Assembly (NCBI RefSeq): GCF_900109175.1
Contig: NZ_FNZE01000004.1
Location: 1 to 64,000 of the forward strand
DNA length: 64,000 bases
Direction of reading: 5' to 3'
DNA from: Pseudomonas linyingensis
GTDB lineage: Bacteria > Pseudomonadota > Gammaproteobacteria > Pseudomonadales > Pseudomonadaceae
This document shows, one piece after another, positions 39,045 through 51,702 of this stretch. The notes beneath the pieces were generated by a model. That model was not told the DNA's origin and ran no database searches. It was given only the letters and a program-made list of their open reading frames with translations. Positions within the stretch are counted from its first letter, which is position 1. Every line of letters begins with the position of its first letter. Position numbers and translations under genes: made by a program.

Positions 39045-42000
39045 ATGTCCAAAGGATTGAAACGCGGCCTCGCCGCTCTGGTAATCATTCCGCTGCTGTA
39101 TGCCTTGTTCGGTTTCTATCTGCTGCCGTGGGCAGGCCTCAAGCTGGCCAACCAGAAGCTGGCCGAATACGCCACCGTACCGGCCAGCCTCGAGCACATC
39201 GAACTCAATCCGTTCAGCCTCGAACTGACCCTGCACAACCTGCGCCTCGGCGAACCCGGCGCCGAACAGCTGGCCTTTGTCCGTCTGCATGCCAACCTGC
39301 AGATCGACAGCCTGTGGCAGGGAGCGCTGCACCTGCTAGAGCTGCAGCTGGAGCGGCCCCATGTCCAATTGCTGTTCGCCGTGGACCGACCGTTCAACCT
39401 GCTGCAACTGTTCAAGTTGCCGGCCGCGCGCGAGGAACCGGCACAGCCCGCCGGCGAACCCTTCCCCCTCCATGTTGATCGCCTCACGCTGAGCGGCGGC
39501 AGCCTGCATCTGCTCGACGAGCGCCCGCAGCCGCCGGTCGAACTCCGTTACCAAGCCCTCGACCTCGAACTGCAGCACTTCGGCACCCGCGCACAGGACA
39601 ACGGCGAGTTCATCCTCAAGGCCAGCGGCTCGAGCGGGGCGGACATCGACCTGCAAGGCCGCCTGGGCGTGCAGCCGCTGCGCGCCGAAGGCCAGCTGAG
39701 CATCACCGCCATCAATCTCACCACCTGGTGGCCCTACCTGCGCCGACTGCTGCCGCTGCAGCTGGCGCAGGGCATGGCCAGCCTGGCCAGCGACTACCGC
39801 CTGGAGTTGGCGGAGGGCCTGCACCTGCAGCTGAGCAACAGCCAGTTGCAGCTGAACAGCCTGCAACTGCTCGAGGCCGACGGCAGGCCGCTGCTCGACC
39901 TGGACCGCCTGCAGGTCGCCACCAAGCGCCTGGAACTCACCCCGGGCCCGCAGCTCGAACTGGACGGCGGCCAGCTGCAGCTGAGCGCCGTGAAACTGCA
40001 CGGACTCAGCGAGCAACCGCAGCTCTCCCTGGCCAGCCTGGCGATCGCCGACAGCTCGCTGAACCTGGCGGAGCGCCGGCTGGTCATCGGTCAACTGCAC
40101 AGTCAGGGCCTGGAAACCCGGGCCGCGCGCGAGGCCGATGGTCGCCTCGACTGGCAGGCGCTGCTCAATCGCCAGTTGGCCGCGCTGCAGCAACATCGCG
40201 CAGCCAGCGCCGAGGCCGCAAAACCGCCGTCTGACGGTGGCGAGAGGAAAGCAGCCACCCCCGCTGGTCCCGCACAGGCGGCTGAGCACCTGGCCCAGAC
40301 CGTCCGCAGCGCCCCGGCAGCGCAGGACAGCACGCCCCAGGAACCGGCCACCACGCCCGCCGCCGGCGCACCAGCGGCGTCATCCGTCCAGATGGCCACC
40401 TCCTCCAGCATCCGCCCCTGGCAGGTGCTAGTCCATGCTGTGCAACTGCGCGGCTACCGTGCCCATCTCGAGGATCGCGTCCCCCGGCCGCTGGTTGCGC
40501 TGGACGTCGGCCCGCTGGATCTCGACCTGCAGGGCTTCAGCAACGCTGGCGAGCAGCCCTTCAGCCTCAAGCTGGCCAGCGGCATCGGCCAGCAGGGCCG
40601 CCTCGAGACCAGTGGCGAGGTGCGCCTCAAACCGCTGGGCAGCCAGCTCAAGGTAGTCGCCCGCGACATCGACCTGCGCCTGGCGCAGTCCTATGTCAGC
40701 CCGTTCATCCACCTGGAGCTGCGCAGCGGCTTGCTCGGCAGCGAGCTGGCCGTCGACCTGCAGAGCCTCGCCCCGCTGGCCTTCACGGTCAACGGTCACG
40801 TCGAGGTCAGCCAGTTGCACACCCTCGATACCCTCAAGGGACGCGACTTCGTGCGCTGGCAGAAAATCCACCTCGACGAGCTCGACTACCGCCATGGCGA
40901 ACAGCTGCAGATCGGCAAGGTGCGCCTGCAACAGCCCTACGCCCGCTTCATCATCAACGAGGACCTCAGCACCAACGTCAAGGAGCTGCTGATCGCCCAG
41001 CCGCCCCAGGCCCAGCCTGCGCCGCCGGGCAAGCCGCTGCATGTGCGGGTTGGCGGCGTGGAGATCAACGACGGCTCGGCCCACTTCGCCGACTTCTCGC
41101 TGACCCCCGACTTCGCCACCGCCCTGCAGCAACTCAACGGCAGCATCGGCACCCTCGACAACCAGTCCGCCAAGCCAGCCAGCGTGGATGTCCGCGGCAA
41201 GGTCGACCGCTACGCACCGGTGACCATCAAGGGCCGTCTGACCCCCTTCTCGCCCCTGGAGCAGCTCGACATCGCCACCAGCTTCAAACGCGTGGAACTG
41301 ACCACCCTGACGCCGTACGCTGGCAAGTTCGCCGGCTACAAGATCCGCAAGGGGCGTCTCAACCTCGACCTGCACTACCGCATCGAGAAGGGCCAGCTGA
41401 ACGCCGACAACAAGGTGCTGCTGGAAGACCTGCAACTCGGCGAGCGAGTCGACAGCCCCAGCGCCACCGACCTGCCAGTGCGCCTGGCGGTTGCGCTGCT
41501 CAAGGACACCCAGGGTAATATCGACATCGCCTTGCCGGTGCAGGGCGATCTGAACAACCCCGAGTTCAGCGTCGTGCCGATCGTCTGGCAGACCTTACGC
41601 AACCTGATCCTGCGCGCGGTGCAGGCACCGTTCAAGCTGATCGCCGGGCTGGTCGACGGCGGCGAGGAATCCCTCGACAGCGTGTCCTTCGCCGCCGGCT
41701 CCAGCGCACTGGACGAACGGGCCCGTGGCAACCTGGCCACACTGGCCAAGGCCCTGCAGCAGCGCCCGGCGCTGCGCCTGGAGGTGGAGGGCATGAGCCA
41801 GCAAACGGCCGACGGCCCGCTGTTGGCCGAACAGCGCCTGCAGCGCGAATATCGGGAGATCTGGTACCGCATCCTGCAGCGTCGCGGCGATAAGGTGCCG
41901 GCCGACGCGAGTGCGCTCGAGGTGCCGGAGGACATGCAGGCGACCCTGCTCGAAGGCATCTACCGCGCCCGCCTCAAGCAGCAGCCGCCAGGCGAATGGC

Positions 42001-42239
42001 GCGAACTGAAGAAGCCCGAGCGGGCTGCGCGCCTGCAGCAGGCGGTGCTCGACTCCTGGGCGCAGAGTCAGCCGCTGCTGCGCCAGCTGGCCCAGGACCG
42101 CGCCCGGGCGATCAAGGCTTGGCTGGTCGAACAGGGCCAGCTGGCCGACGAGCGCATCTATCTGCTGGAAGTCGGCAGTGCCCCCGCCGGCGCAGACGAG
42201 CAGCGCATCGCCGTGCCCCTGCATCTGGACAGCGAGTAG
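39045..42239 (+). CDS. DUF748 / AsmA-like envelope protein
   Basis: This is a 1064-aa protein with one N-terminal membrane helix (about 8-27) and a long periplasmic part. DUF748/AsmA-like beta-rich repeats run from about 40 to 880, with a low-complexity Pro/Ala insert near 390-450. A C-terminal region (SVSFAAGSSALDERARGNLATLAKAL) resembles the OmpA-like peptidoglycan-binding fold. AsmA-family proteins form phospholipid bridges between the membranes, so a lipid-transport role is possible but unproven for DUF748. Confidence 0.85.
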   Translation: MSKGLKRGLAALVIIPLLYALFGFYLLPWAGLKLANQKLAEYATVPASLEHIELNPFSLELTLHNLRLGEPGAEQLAFVRLHANLQIDSLWQGALHLLELQLERPHVQLLFAVDRPFNLLQLFKLPAAREEPAQPAGEPFPLHVDRLTLSGGSLHLLDERPQPPVELRYQALDLELQHFGTRAQDNGEFILKASGSSGADIDLQGRLGVQPLRAEGQLSITAINLTTWWPYLRRLLPLQLAQGMASLASDYRLELAEGLHLQLSNSQLQLNSLQLLEADGRPLLDLDRLQVATKRLELTPGPQLELDGGQLQLSAVKLHGLSEQPQLSLASLAIADSSLNLAERRLVIGQLHSQGLETRAAREADGRLDWQALLNRQLAALQQHRAASAEAAKPPSDGGERKAATPAGPAQAAEHLAQTVRSAPAAQDSTPQEPATTPAAGAPAASSVQMATSSSIRPWQVLVHAVQLRGYRAHLEDRVPRPLVALDVGPLDLDLQGFSNAGEQPFSLKLASGIGQQGRLETSGEVRLKPLGSQLKVVARDIDLRLAQSYVSPFIHLELRSGLLGSELAVDLQSLAPLAFTVNGHVEVSQLHTLDTLKGRDFVRWQKIHLDELDYRHGEQLQIGKVRLQQPYARFIINEDLSTNVKELLIAQPPQAQPAPPGKPLHVRVGGVEINDGSAHFADFSLTPDFATALQQLNGSIGTLDNQSAKPASVDVRGKVDRYAPVTIKGRLTPFSPLEQLDIATSFKRVELTTLTPYAGKFAGYKIRKGRLNLDLHYRIEKGQLNADNKVLLEDLQLGERVDSPSATDLPVRLAVALLKDTQGNIDIALPVQGDLNNPEFSVVPIVWQTLRNLILRAVQAPFKLIAGLVDGGEESLDSVSFAAGSSALDERARGNLATLAKALQQRPALRLEVEGMSQQTADGPLLAEQRLQREYREIWYRILQRRGDKVPADASALEVPEDMQATLLEGIYRARLKQQPPGEWRELKKPERAARLQQAVLDSWAQSQPLLRQLAQDRARAIKAWLVEQGQLADERIYLLEVGSAPAGADEQRIAVPLHLDSE

Positions 42240-42319
42240 ACTGACCGTCACGCGGGTCCAATCATTACCCCTGCCGGCCACCCGCGCGCCGGCACCTTCC
42301 CCGCCGAGAGGGTTCTGTC

Positions 42320-42616
42320 GTGAAAGCGTTCCTCTGCCTGCTGCTGGTGGCCCTGAGTGCCCCGCTCAGCGCGGCCACCCTGCGCTGCTCCAGCGCGTTG
42401 ATCAGCACCGGCGACCACGCCAGCGAAGTGCTGGACAAGTGCGGCGAACCGAATAGCCGCGAAGTCATCGGCTACCGTCAGCGCGGCGACTATTGGGGCA
42501 ACTACGAGGAAGTGCGCATCGACGAGTGGGTCTACGGCCCGCGCAGCGGCATGTACTACTTCCTGCGCTTCGAAGGCAACCGCCTGACCGAGATCGACAG
42601 CCAGCGCCAGCGTTAA
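42320..42616 (+). CDS. DUF2845 domain-containing exported protein
   Basis: This 98-aa protein has a signal peptide (MKAFLCLLLVALSAPLSAA) and the DUF2845 core LRCSSALISTGDHASEVLDKCGEPNS, with two Cys that could form a disulfide. Translation starts at GTG with GAGAGGG upstream. The function is unknown. It is 80 bp after the DUF748 gene and convergent with pnp. Confidence 0.87.
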   Translation: MKAFLCLLLVALSAPLSAATLRCSSALISTGDHASEVLDKCGEPNSREVIGYRQRGDYWGNYEEVRIDEWVYGPRSGMYYFLRFEGNRLTEIDSQRQR

Positions 42617-42645
42617 CACCAATACCGAGCCGAATCGCGAACAAC

Positions 42646-42671
42646 AAAAAAGGCCCCGAAGGGCCTTTTTT
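42646..42671. terminator. Bidirectional terminator between the DUF2845 gene and pnp
   Basis: AAAAAAGGCCC-CGAA-GGGCCTTTTTT reads as a hairpin with a U tract on both strands and lies between convergent genes, so it should serve both. Confidence 0.9.
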
Positions 42672-42690
42672 GTCACGCGATCAGGGGCGA

Positions 42691-44796
<2,106 letters not shown>

Positions 44797-44880
44797 GGTG
44801 TTTTCCTTCTCTGTGTTGCCTTTGGGGAAATCGGTGGGATGGCGGGAGTCGGACCCGGATCACCCCTTCGGAAAGTCAAA

Positions 44881-44955
44881 AGCTGGAAGCCCGAAGCTGC
44901 AAGAGGGCATCGCCCTTACTTTCAACTTCGAACTCCCAGCTCCCGGCTTCCAGCT
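44881..44955 (-). terminator. rpsO-pnp spacer hairpin (terminator or processing site)
   Basis: On the minus strand AGCTGGAAGCC (44955-44945) pairs with GGCTTCCAGCT (44891-44881). An inner GAGCTG/CAGCTT pairing and a branch around GGGCGATGCCC lie between, and the second arm is followed by TTTTGAC. It can act as the rpsO terminator. By analogy with E. coli it may also be an RNase III processing site in the pnp leader. Confidence 0.65.
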
Positions 44956-44965
44956 CAGCTACGTC

Positions 44966-45235
44966 TTAGCGACGCAGACCCAGACGCGCGATCAGCGCGC
45001 TGTAACGAGTTGCGTCCTTGCCCTTCAGGTAGTCCAGCAGCTTGCGGCGCTGGTTGACCATGCGGATCAGACCACGACGGCTGTGGTGGTCCTTGGCGTT
45101 GGCCTTGAAGTGACCCTGCAGCTTGTTGATGTTGGCGGTCAGCAGGGCAACCTGCACTTCCGGAGAACCGGTATCGCCTTCAGCTTGCTGGTACTCGCTA
45201 ACGATCTGGGCTTTATCTTGAACGCTCAGTGCCAT
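44966..45235 (-). CDS. rpsO: 30S ribosomal protein S15
   Basis: This 89-aa protein binds the central domain of 16S rRNA. It is full length, with the family signature [26 protein letters not shown] precedes the ATG. The gene order truB-rpsO-pnp matches other gamma-proteobacteria. A GC-rich palindrome (GGGGAAATTCCCC, 45264-45276) lies in the spacer before it and may be an RNA hairpin. Confidence 0.98.
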   Translation of the reverse strand: MALSVQDKAQIVSEYQQAEGDTGSPEVQVALLTANINKLQGHFKANAKDHHSRRGLIRMVNQRRKLLDYLKGKDATRYSALIARLGLRR

Positions 45236-45330
45236 GGTGGGCTTTCCTCTGAGGTAACAGGCCGGGGAATTTCCCCGTTTTCATAATGGAGGTATGACCG
45301 TGCCTGCTGACAGCCACCCTCGTTCGGTCC

Positions 45331-46245
45331 TCAGGACCGAATCAGTCGACGCGGCGCAATGCGCCCGTCGTCGGTCGCTTCACCGATACCGATGAAACGA
45401 CCCTCGTGATCCTGCACCCGCAGCATGCCGAACTTCGGCGCCTCGGGGGCTCGCACCGGCTGCCCGTGCAGCCAGTAATAGGCACTGTGCTCCGACAGCT
45501 GCAGCACCGGCCAGTGCTCCAGGCCGCTGTCCACCGGCAGCAGGAAGCGGTCGAGGGCCTCGGCCCCACCTTCCTCGTGCGCCTGTAACAGCGTGTCCAG
45601 GCTAACCGCCTGCTCCAGGCTGAACGGCCCGGCCTGGGTGCGGCGCAGTTCGGCGACATGCGCCCCGCAGCCCAGCGCCTGACCGAGATCCTCGACCAGG
45701 GTACGAATGTAGGTGCCCTTGCTGCAGGTTACCGACAGATCGGCAAACGGCGGCTCGAAACGGGTCAGCTCAAGGCGCTCAATAGTAACAGAACGCGCCT
45801 CGCGCTCCACCACCTCGCCGGCACGCGCCAGCTTGTACAGCGGCTGGCCATCGCGCTTGAGCGCCGAGTACATCGGCGGCACCTGCTGGATCGGACCGCG
45901 GAAACGCGGCAGCAGGGCTTCCAGCTGTTCCCGACCGACGGTCACCTCGCGACGCTCGAGCACCTCGCCCTCGGCATCGCCGGTGCTGGTGGTGACGCCC
46001 AGGTGCATGACCGTGGCGTAGCCCTTCTCGGCATCCAGCAGGTACTGGGAGAACTTGGTCGCCTCGCCGAAGCACAGCGGCAGCACGCCGGTCGCCAGCG
46101 GGTCGAGGCTGCCGGTATGCCCGGCCTTCTCGGCATTGAGCAGCCAGCGCACCTTCTGCAGCGCGGCGTTGGAACTGAAGCCGTGCGGCTTGTCGAGGAT
46201 CAGGATGCCGCTGACCGCGCGGCGGATTCGTTTCACCTGGGCCAC
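45331..46245 (-). CDS. truB: tRNA pseudouridine-55 synthase
   Basis: This 304-aa enzyme makes the universal T-loop pseudouridine. The catalytic Asp is in [14 protein letters not shown] (near residue 46), and [13 protein letters not shown] and a C-terminal PUA-like domain follow. Translation starts at GTG (46245) with AAGGAG upstream, three bases after the rbfA stop, so the two are tightly coupled. Confidence 0.96.
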   Translation of the reverse strand: MAQVKRIRRAVSGILILDKPHGFSSNAALQKVRWLLNAEKAGHTGSLDPLATGVLPLCFGEATKFSQYLLDAEKGYATVMHLGVTTSTGDAEGEVLERREVTVGREQLEALLPRFRGPIQQVPPMYSALKRDGQPLYKLARAGEVVEREARSVTIERLELTRFEPPFADLSVTCSKGTYIRTLVEDLGQALGCGAHVAELRRTQAGPFSLEQAVSLDTLLQAHEEGGAEALDRFLLPVDSGLEHWPVLQLSEHSAYYWLHGQPVRAPEAPKFGMLRVQDHEGRFIGIGEATDDGRIAPRRLIRS

Positions 46246-46248
46246 GCC

Positions 46249-46647
46249 TTACTCCTTGCCTGCTTCCGGGTCGTCGTGCTGGTGACGATCCTCGGCCACC
46301 GCACGCTCGATCAGCGCCGACAGATGGGCGCCGCGGCGCACGCTCTCGTCGTAGAGGAAATGCAGTTGCGGCACGGTACGCAGCTTGAGCGAGCGTCCGA
46401 GCAGCATGCGCAGGTAACCGGCGGCATCCTTGAGAATGCTCTGGTTGAGGGCGATCTTCTGATCGTCGTCGTCCTGCCCCATGATGGTGAAGAACACCTT
46501 GGCATGGGACAGATCGCGGCTGACTTCGGTGCCGGTCAGGGTCACCAGACCCAGGCGCGGATCCTTGATCTCGCGCTGGATCAGCTGAGCCAGCTCGCGC
46601 TGCATCTGGTCACCGATACGCTGGGTACGGCTGTATTCTTTGGCCAT
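46249..46647 (-). CDS. rbfA: 30S ribosome-binding factor A
   Basis: This 132-aa KH-fold protein is needed for maturation of the 16S rRNA 5' end and for cold adaptation. The family start [19 protein letters not shown] and [25 protein letters not shown] are clear. The ATG at 46647 is chosen over a frame opening 87 bp earlier, which would lie in the hairpin after infB. It ends in a His/Asp-rich tail. Confidence 0.95.
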   Translation of the reverse strand: MAKEYSRTQRIGDQMQRELAQLIQREIKDPRLGLVTLTGTEVSRDLSHAKVFFTIMGQDDDDQKIALNQSILKDAAGYLRMLLGRSLKLRTVPQLHFLYDESVRRGAHLSALIERAVAEDRHQHDDPEAGKE

Positions 46648-46680
46648 GACAGTTATCCGTGGAAAAAAAGCCTGAAGCTG

Positions 46681-46721
46681 AAAAGCGCAAGCCGGAAGCC
46701 TCCTAGCGGAGCCTCCGGCTT
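46681..46721 (-). terminator. Hairpin between infB and rbfA
   Basis: On the minus strand AAGCCGGAGGCTCC-gcta-GGAGGCTTCCGGCTT forms a stem of about 13 bp with one bulge, followed by CGCTTTT. Further along lies another CAGCTTCAGGC before TTTTTTT. It could partly terminate or attenuate transcription between infB and rbfA. Its arms resemble the rpsO-pnp hairpin. Confidence 0.65.
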
Positions 46722-46744
46722 GTGTTTGCAGCACTCGCTGACGC

Positions 46745-49270
46745 TTAGAGGCTGCGAGCCACCTGGACCTTCTCGAACACTTCGATCTTGTCGCCGACGC
46801 GTACGTCGTTGTAGCTCTTCACCGCGATGCCGCATTCCATGCCGGCGCGGACTTCGGCGACGTCGTCCTTGAAGCGGCGCAGGGATTCCAGCTCGCCTTC
46901 GAAGACCACCACGTCGTCACGCAGCACACGGATCGGACGGTTGCGATGGACGTTGCCTTCCACCACCATGCAGCCGGCAACCGCGCCGAACTTCGGCGAA
47001 CGGAAGACGTCACGCACTTCAGCGATACCGAGGATGTTCTCCCGCACGTCGCTGCCGAGCATACCGGTGAGCGCCTTCTTGACGTCCTCGATGATGTCGT
47101 AGATGACGTTGTAGTAGCGCAGGTCCAGACCTTCCTGCTCGACGATCTTGCGCGCGCCGGCGTCGGCACGCACGTTGAAGCCGAAGATCACCGCATTGGA
47201 GGCCAGCGCCAGGTTGGCGTCGCTTTCGGTGATGCCACCGACACCGCCGCCGACCACACGCACCTGCACTTCCTCGTTGCCCAGACCGGCCAGCGAGCCC
47301 TGCAGGGCTTCCAGCGAACCACGCACGTCGGACTTGAGGACGATGTTGAGGGTCTTCTTCTCTTCCTGACCCATGGTCTCGAAGATGTTTTCCAGCTTGC
47401 CGGCATGCGCGCGGGCCAGCTTGACCTCGCGGAACTTGCCCTGACGGAACAGGGCGACTTCGCGCGCCTTCTTCTCGTCGGCGAGCACGGTCAGGTCGTC
47501 ACCCGCATCCGGAGTGCCGTCCAGGCCGAGGATCTCGACCGGAATCGACGGACCGGCTTCCTTGATCGGCTGGCCGTTCTCGTCAAGCATGGCGCGCACG
47601 CGGCCATAGTTGACGCCGGCGAGGACGATGTCGCCCTGACGCAGGGTACCGTTCTGCACCAGCACGGTAGCCACCGGGCCGCGGCCCTTGTCCAGACGCG
47701 ATTCGATCACCACGCCACGGCCCGGAGCGCTCGGCGTGGCCGTCAGCTCGAGGACTTCGGCCTGCAGCAGCACGGCCTCCAGCAGTTCGTCGATACCGGT
47801 GCCGACCTTGGCCGAAACCGGGATGAACTGGGTGGTACCGCCCCACTCTTCCGGGATCACTTCACGCGCAGCCAGATCATGCTTGATCCGGTCGAGATCG
47901 GCGCCCGGCTTGTCGATCTTGTTGACCGCCACGACGATCGGCACACCCGCCGCCTTGGCGTGCTGGATGGCTTCCTCGGTCTGCGGCATCACGCCGTCGT
48001 CGGCCGCCACCACCAGGATGACGATGTCGGTCGCCTTGGCACCACGGGCACGCATCGCGGTGAACGCGGCGTGGCCGGGGGTGTCGAGGAAGGTGACCAT
48101 GCCGCGGTCGGTTTCCACGTGGTAGGCGCCGATGTGCTGGGTGATGCCACCCGCTTCACCGGTCGCCACCTTGGTGCGGCGAATGTAGTCGAGCAGCGAG
48201 GTCTTGCCATGGTCGACGTGCCCCATGACGGTGACCACCGGCGCGCGCGACTCGGCCTCGCCCTCGAACTTGAGGGATTCGGCCAGTTGCTCTTCCAGGG
48301 CGTTCTCGCTGACCAGCGTGACCTTGTGGCCCAGCTCTTCGGCCACCAGTTGCGCGGTTTCCTGGTCGAGCACCTGGTTGATGGTCACCGGGGTGCCCAT
48401 CTTGAACATGAACTTGACCACCTCGGCGCCTTTCACCGACATCTGCGCGGCCAGCTCGGCCACGGTGATGGTCTCGCCGATGTTCACTTCGCGGATGATC
48501 GGACCGCTCGGGCTCTGGAAGCCGTGCTGGTTGCGCTTCTTCAGCTTGCTCTTGCCGCCACGGCCGCCACGACGGAAGCGATCGCTCTCTTCCTCGGTGC
48601 TGCGCGGAGCGACACGCGGCGTCGGCGCCTTTTCCTTCAGCGACGGACGCGGCTGGGCCTGCTTGCGCTCGCGGCGCTCGTCATCCTCGTTGCGCTTGGG
48701 TGCCGCACGACGGGCTTCGTCACGGGCACGCTCGGCGGCACCCGGCTGACCCGCTTCCACAGCCACCGGAGCGGCGACGGCAGCGGCCACCTGGGCGGCG
48801 CTGGCCTGACGGGCAGCCACGGCGCGAATCCGCGCCTCTTCGGCATCGGCGCCACGGCGCGGTGCCGGTGCTGCCGCCTCGGGCCGGGCTTCGGGCTTGG
48901 CTTCAGGCGCCGGACGCGCCGCCGCTTCGGCCGCGCGCTTCTCGTCCTGCTCGCGCTTCTGCTCGGCGGCGACTTCCGCCGGCTCCTGCTTGACGAAGGT
49001 TTTCTTCTTGCGTACTTCGACGCTGATGGTCTTGCTGCCAGCAACCCGCAGGGTGCTGGTGGTCTTGCGCTTCAGGGTGATCTTGCTGGGTTCTTCCAGC
49101 TTCTCACCGTGGCTGCTCTTCAAATGCGCCAATAGTTTCTGCTTCTCTTCATCGGTCACTACTTGCTCGGCGCGGTTGTGCGGCAGACCTGCCTCACGCA
49201 TTTGCTGCAGCAGGCGCTCTACCGGTGTATCGACCACCAGGGCCAGTTCTTTCACCGTGACTTGCGTCAT
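46745..49270 (-). CDS. infB: Translation initiation factor IF-2
   Basis: This 841-aa GTPase brings initiator tRNA to the 30S subunit. An IF2 N-terminal domain (1-55) is followed by a long Ala/Arg/Glu-rich linker (about 95-240), a second IF2_N, the G domain (G1 GHVDHGKTS near 347, [12 protein letters not shown]), and beta-barrel and C-terminal fMet-tRNA-binding domains. It lies between nusA and rbfA as in the nusA-infB operon of other bacteria. The fMet tRNA gene is in the same block. Confidence 0.97.
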   Translation of the reverse strand: MTQVTVKELALVVDTPVERLLQQMREAGLPHNRAEQVVTDEEKQKLLAHLKSSHGEKLEEPSKITLKRKTTSTLRVAGSKTISVEVRKKKTFVKQEPAEVAAEQKREQDEKRAAEAAARPAPEAKPEARPEAAAPAPRRGADAEEARIRAVAARQASAAQVAAAVAAPVAVEAGQPGAAERARDEARRAAPKRNEDDERRERKQAQPRPSLKEKAPTPRVAPRSTEEESDRFRRGGRGGKSKLKKRNQHGFQSPSGPIIREVNIGETITVAELAAQMSVKGAEVVKFMFKMGTPVTINQVLDQETAQLVAEELGHKVTLVSENALEEQLAESLKFEGEAESRAPVVTVMGHVDHGKTSLLDYIRRTKVATGEAGGITQHIGAYHVETDRGMVTFLDTPGHAAFTAMRARGAKATDIVILVVAADDGVMPQTEEAIQHAKAAGVPIVVAVNKIDKPGADLDRIKHDLAAREVIPEEWGGTTQFIPVSAKVGTGIDELLEAVLLQAEVLELTATPSAPGRGVVIESRLDKGRGPVATVLVQNGTLRQGDIVLAGVNYGRVRAMLDENGQPIKEAGPSIPVEILGLDGTPDAGDDLTVLADEKKAREVALFRQGKFREVKLARAHAGKLENIFETMGQEEKKTLNIVLKSDVRGSLEALQGSLAGLGNEEVQVRVVGGGVGGITESDANLALASNAVIFGFNVRADAGARKIVEQEGLDLRYYNVIYDIIEDVKKALTGMLGSDVRENILGIAEVRDVFRSPKFGAVAGCMVVEGNVHRNRPIRVLRDDVVVFEGELESLRRFKDDVAEVRAGMECGIAVKSYNDVRVGDKIEVFEKVQVARSL

Positions 49271-49297
49271 GCACTTCTCTCCTCAGGCCGCGACCAC

Positions 49298-50779
49298 TTA
49301 CTCGAACCAATGGGCTCGGGCGGCCATGATCAGCTTGCCGGCACGTTCTTCAGTCATGCCGTCGATCTCGAGCAGGTCGTCAATCGACTGCTCGGCCAGG
49401 TCTTCGCGGGTCGGCACGCCACGCAGGGCCAGCTCGACAGCCAGCTCCTTGGTCATGCCGTCCAGTTCCAGCAGATCGTCTGCCGGATGGATGTCCGCGA
49501 GCTTCTCTTCAGTGGCGATCGCCTTGGTCAGGAGACGGTCCTTGGCCCGGGCACGCAGCTCATTGACGATCTCTTCATCAAAGCCCTCGATGCTGAGCAT
49601 CTCCTCCATGGGCACGTAGGCAATCTCTTCCAGGGTGGTGAAGCCTTCTTCCACCAACACCTCGGCCAGCTCCTCGTCCACCCCCAGCTCGTCGACGAAC
49701 CGCTGCAGGATGTCGCCGGTCTCGGCTTGCTGCTTGGCTTGGATATCGGCCTCGGTCATCACGTTGAGGGTCCAGCCGGTCAGCTGGCTGGCCAGACGCA
49801 CGTTCTGCCCGCTGCGGCCGATGGCCTGAGCCAGGTTGTCGGCAGCCACGGCGATGTCCATGGTGTGAGTGTCTTCATCGACGATGATCGCCGCCACCTC
49901 GGCAGGGGACATCGCGTTGATCACGAACTGCGCAGGATTGTCGTCCCACAGCACGATATCCACGCGCTCGCCACCGAGTTCGCCGGACACGGCCTGCACG
50001 CGCGAACCGCGCATGCCGATGCAGGCGCCCTGCGGGTCGATGCGCTTGTCCTTGGAACGTACGGCGATCTTGGCGCGCGAGCCCGGATCGCGGGCAGCGG
50101 CCATGATCTCGATCAGCCCCTCGGCGATCTCCGGAACCTCGATGCGAAACAGCTCGATGATCATTTCCGGCGCGGTGCGCGACAGAATCAGCTGCGGACC
50201 ACGGTTCTCGCTGCGGATCTCCTTGAGCAGGGCGCGCATGCGCGCACCGACGCGGAAGGACTCGCGGGGAATGATGTGCTCGCGGGCCAGCAGCGCCTCG
50301 GCGTTGTTGCCCAGATCGACGATCACGCTGTCTCGGGTAGCCTTCTTCACCGTGCCGGAGATGATCTCGCCGACGCGCTCGCGATAGGCATCGACCACCT
50401 GGGCGCGCTCGGCCTCGCGGACCTTCTGCACGATCACCTGTTTGGCGGTCTGCGCCGCGATGCGACCGAATTCGATGGAGTCGATCTTTTCCTCGACCAC
50501 GTCACCCAGCTTGGCGTCAGCCTGCTTCTCCTGCGCCTCGGCGAGGGTCAGCTCGGCCGCCGGATTCTCCAGGTCGTCTTCGTCGACCACGGTCCAGCAG
50601 CGGAAGGTTTCATAATTACCAGTCTGACGATTGATCGAAACACGCAGTTCGACCTCGTCCTCGAAACGCTTTTTGGTGGCAGTGGCCAGAGCCAACTCCA
50701 GCGCTTCGAAAATCACGCTGGCCGGTACGCCCTTTTCATTGGACACCGACTCTACTACCAGCAGTACTTCTTTGCTCAT
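49298..50779 (-). CDS. nusA: Transcription termination/antitermination factor NusA
   Basis: This 493-aa protein has an N-terminal RNA-polymerase-binding domain, S1 (about 135-200), two KH domains, and two acidic C-terminal repeats with helix-hairpin-helix motifs ([18 protein letters not shown] and [19 protein letters not shown]). The ATG at 50779 gives MSKEVLLVV, the standard start. NusA also acts at rrn boxA sites like the one at the left edge of the window. Confidence 0.97.
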   Translation of the reverse strand: MSKEVLLVVESVSNEKGVPASVIFEALELALATATKKRFEDEVELRVSINRQTGNYETFRCWTVVDEDDLENPAAELTLAEAQEKQADAKLGDVVEEKIDSIEFGRIAAQTAKQVIVQKVREAERAQVVDAYRERVGEIISGTVKKATRDSVIVDLGNNAEALLAREHIIPRESFRVGARMRALLKEIRSENRGPQLILSRTAPEMIIELFRIEVPEIAEGLIEIMAAARDPGSRAKIAVRSKDKRIDPQGACIGMRGSRVQAVSGELGGERVDIVLWDDNPAQFVINAMSPAEVAAIIVDEDTHTMDIAVAADNLAQAIGRSGQNVRLASQLTGWTLNVMTEADIQAKQQAETGDILQRFVDELGVDEELAEVLVEEGFTTLEEIAYVPMEEMLSIEGFDEEIVNELRARAKDRLLTKAIATEEKLADIHPADDLLELDGMTKELAVELALRGVPTREDLAEQSIDDLLEIDGMTEERAGKLIMAARAHWFE

Positions 50780-50827
50780 CGTACGCCTCGCCTTTCGCAA
50801 TCCATTGGGACCCGCCGGATCCGCGCC

Positions 50828-51286
50828 TCAGTCAAAACGGGGAATGATGTTGGCTTTGTCGATCGAATCGACCGGCAGCAGGTATTCATGCTCGTCTACC
50901 TGAACGACCACATCCTGCTCTTCCACGCCACGCAGCAAGCCCTGGAAATTGCGTCGTCCCTCGTAGGGCGAGCGCAGCCGGATCTTCACCTGCTCGCCCA
51001 CGTGGGCAGCGAACTGCTCGAGGGTAAACAGCGGGCGATCCATCCCGGGAGAAGAAACCTCCAGGGTGTACTCACCGCTGATCGGATCCTCGACATCCAG
51101 CACGCCACTGATCTGCCGACTGACTTTTTCGCAGTCTTCGATCAGAACGCCGTCGGGAAGATCGATATAGACCCGCAGCAGGGAATGCCGGCCTTGAGAA
51201 ATGAATTCGACGCCCCAGCACTGGTAGCCGAGAGCCTCGACCACCGGGGCCAGCAAGGCCTGCAACTGTTCTAGCTTGCTCGACAC
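50828..51286 (-). CDS. rimP: Ribosome maturation factor RimP
   Basis: This 152-aa protein assists late 30S maturation. RimP signatures are [22 protein letters not shown] and [14 protein letters not shown]. Translation starts at GTG (51286) with GGAGG about 10 bases upstream. It precedes nusA by 48 bp. Confidence 0.95.
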   Translation of the reverse strand: MSSKLEQLQALLAPVVEALGYQCWGVEFISQGRHSLLRVYIDLPDGVLIEDCEKVSRQISGVLDVEDPISGEYTLEVSSPGMDRPLFTLEQFAAHVGEQVKIRLRSPYEGRRNFQGLLRGVEEQDVVVQVDEHEYLLPVDSIDKANIIPRFD

Positions 51287-51388
51287 CTGGTCGCCTCCGC
51301 ATGCTGTACAAACAAAAAATGGGCGAAACGCCCATCCCGTAGGTAACCACTCCTGACATTTAAAAGTGGCACAAATCTTCCAACTAGC

Positions 51389-51416
51389 AAAAAGCCCCTA
51401 AAAAGGGGCTTTTTTT
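51389..51416. terminator. Terminator downstream of tRNA-fMet
   Basis: AGCCCCT-AAAA-AGGGGCT is a 7-bp stem flanked by A and T runs on both sides. On the minus strand it follows tRNA-fMet and precedes rimP, so part of the tRNA transcription would stop here and part would read into rimP-nusA-infB. Confidence 0.85.
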
Positions 51417-51423
51417 GTAAAAC

Positions 51424-51500
<77 letters not shown>

Positions 51501-51563
51501 TCTGAGTTGGAAAACTATACAGACTTGCTCCCGAATGGTCAACCATGACCTTCCAGAAACAAC

Positions 51564-51586
51564 AAGGCCCGCATTGCGCGGGCCTT
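51564..51586 (-). terminator. Terminator between tRNA-Leu and tRNA-fMet
   Basis: AAGGCCCGC and GCGGGCCTT form a perfect 9-bp stem with loop ATTGC. On the minus strand it is followed by GTTGTTTC. It would end the secG-tRNA-Leu transcript. Confidence 0.75.
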
Positions 51587-51592
51587 CTTGTA

Positions 51593-51678
51593 TGGTACCG
51601 AGGAGGGGACTCGAACCCCTACAGCCTATGGCCACTACCACCTCAAGGTAGCGTGTCTACCAATTCCACCACCTCGGC
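51593..51678 (-). tRNA. tRNA-Leu (GAG)
   Basis: This 86-nt class II tRNA has a long variable arm and encoded CCA. The acceptor stem GCCGAGG pairs with CCTCGGT, and the anticodon stem CTACC/GGTAG encloses TTGAGGT, so the anticodon is GAG (reads CUC/CUU). It lies 24 bp after secG on the same strand. Confidence 0.97.
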
Positions 51679-51702
51679 AAACTCTTTAACGCAAACCGCC
51701 TG

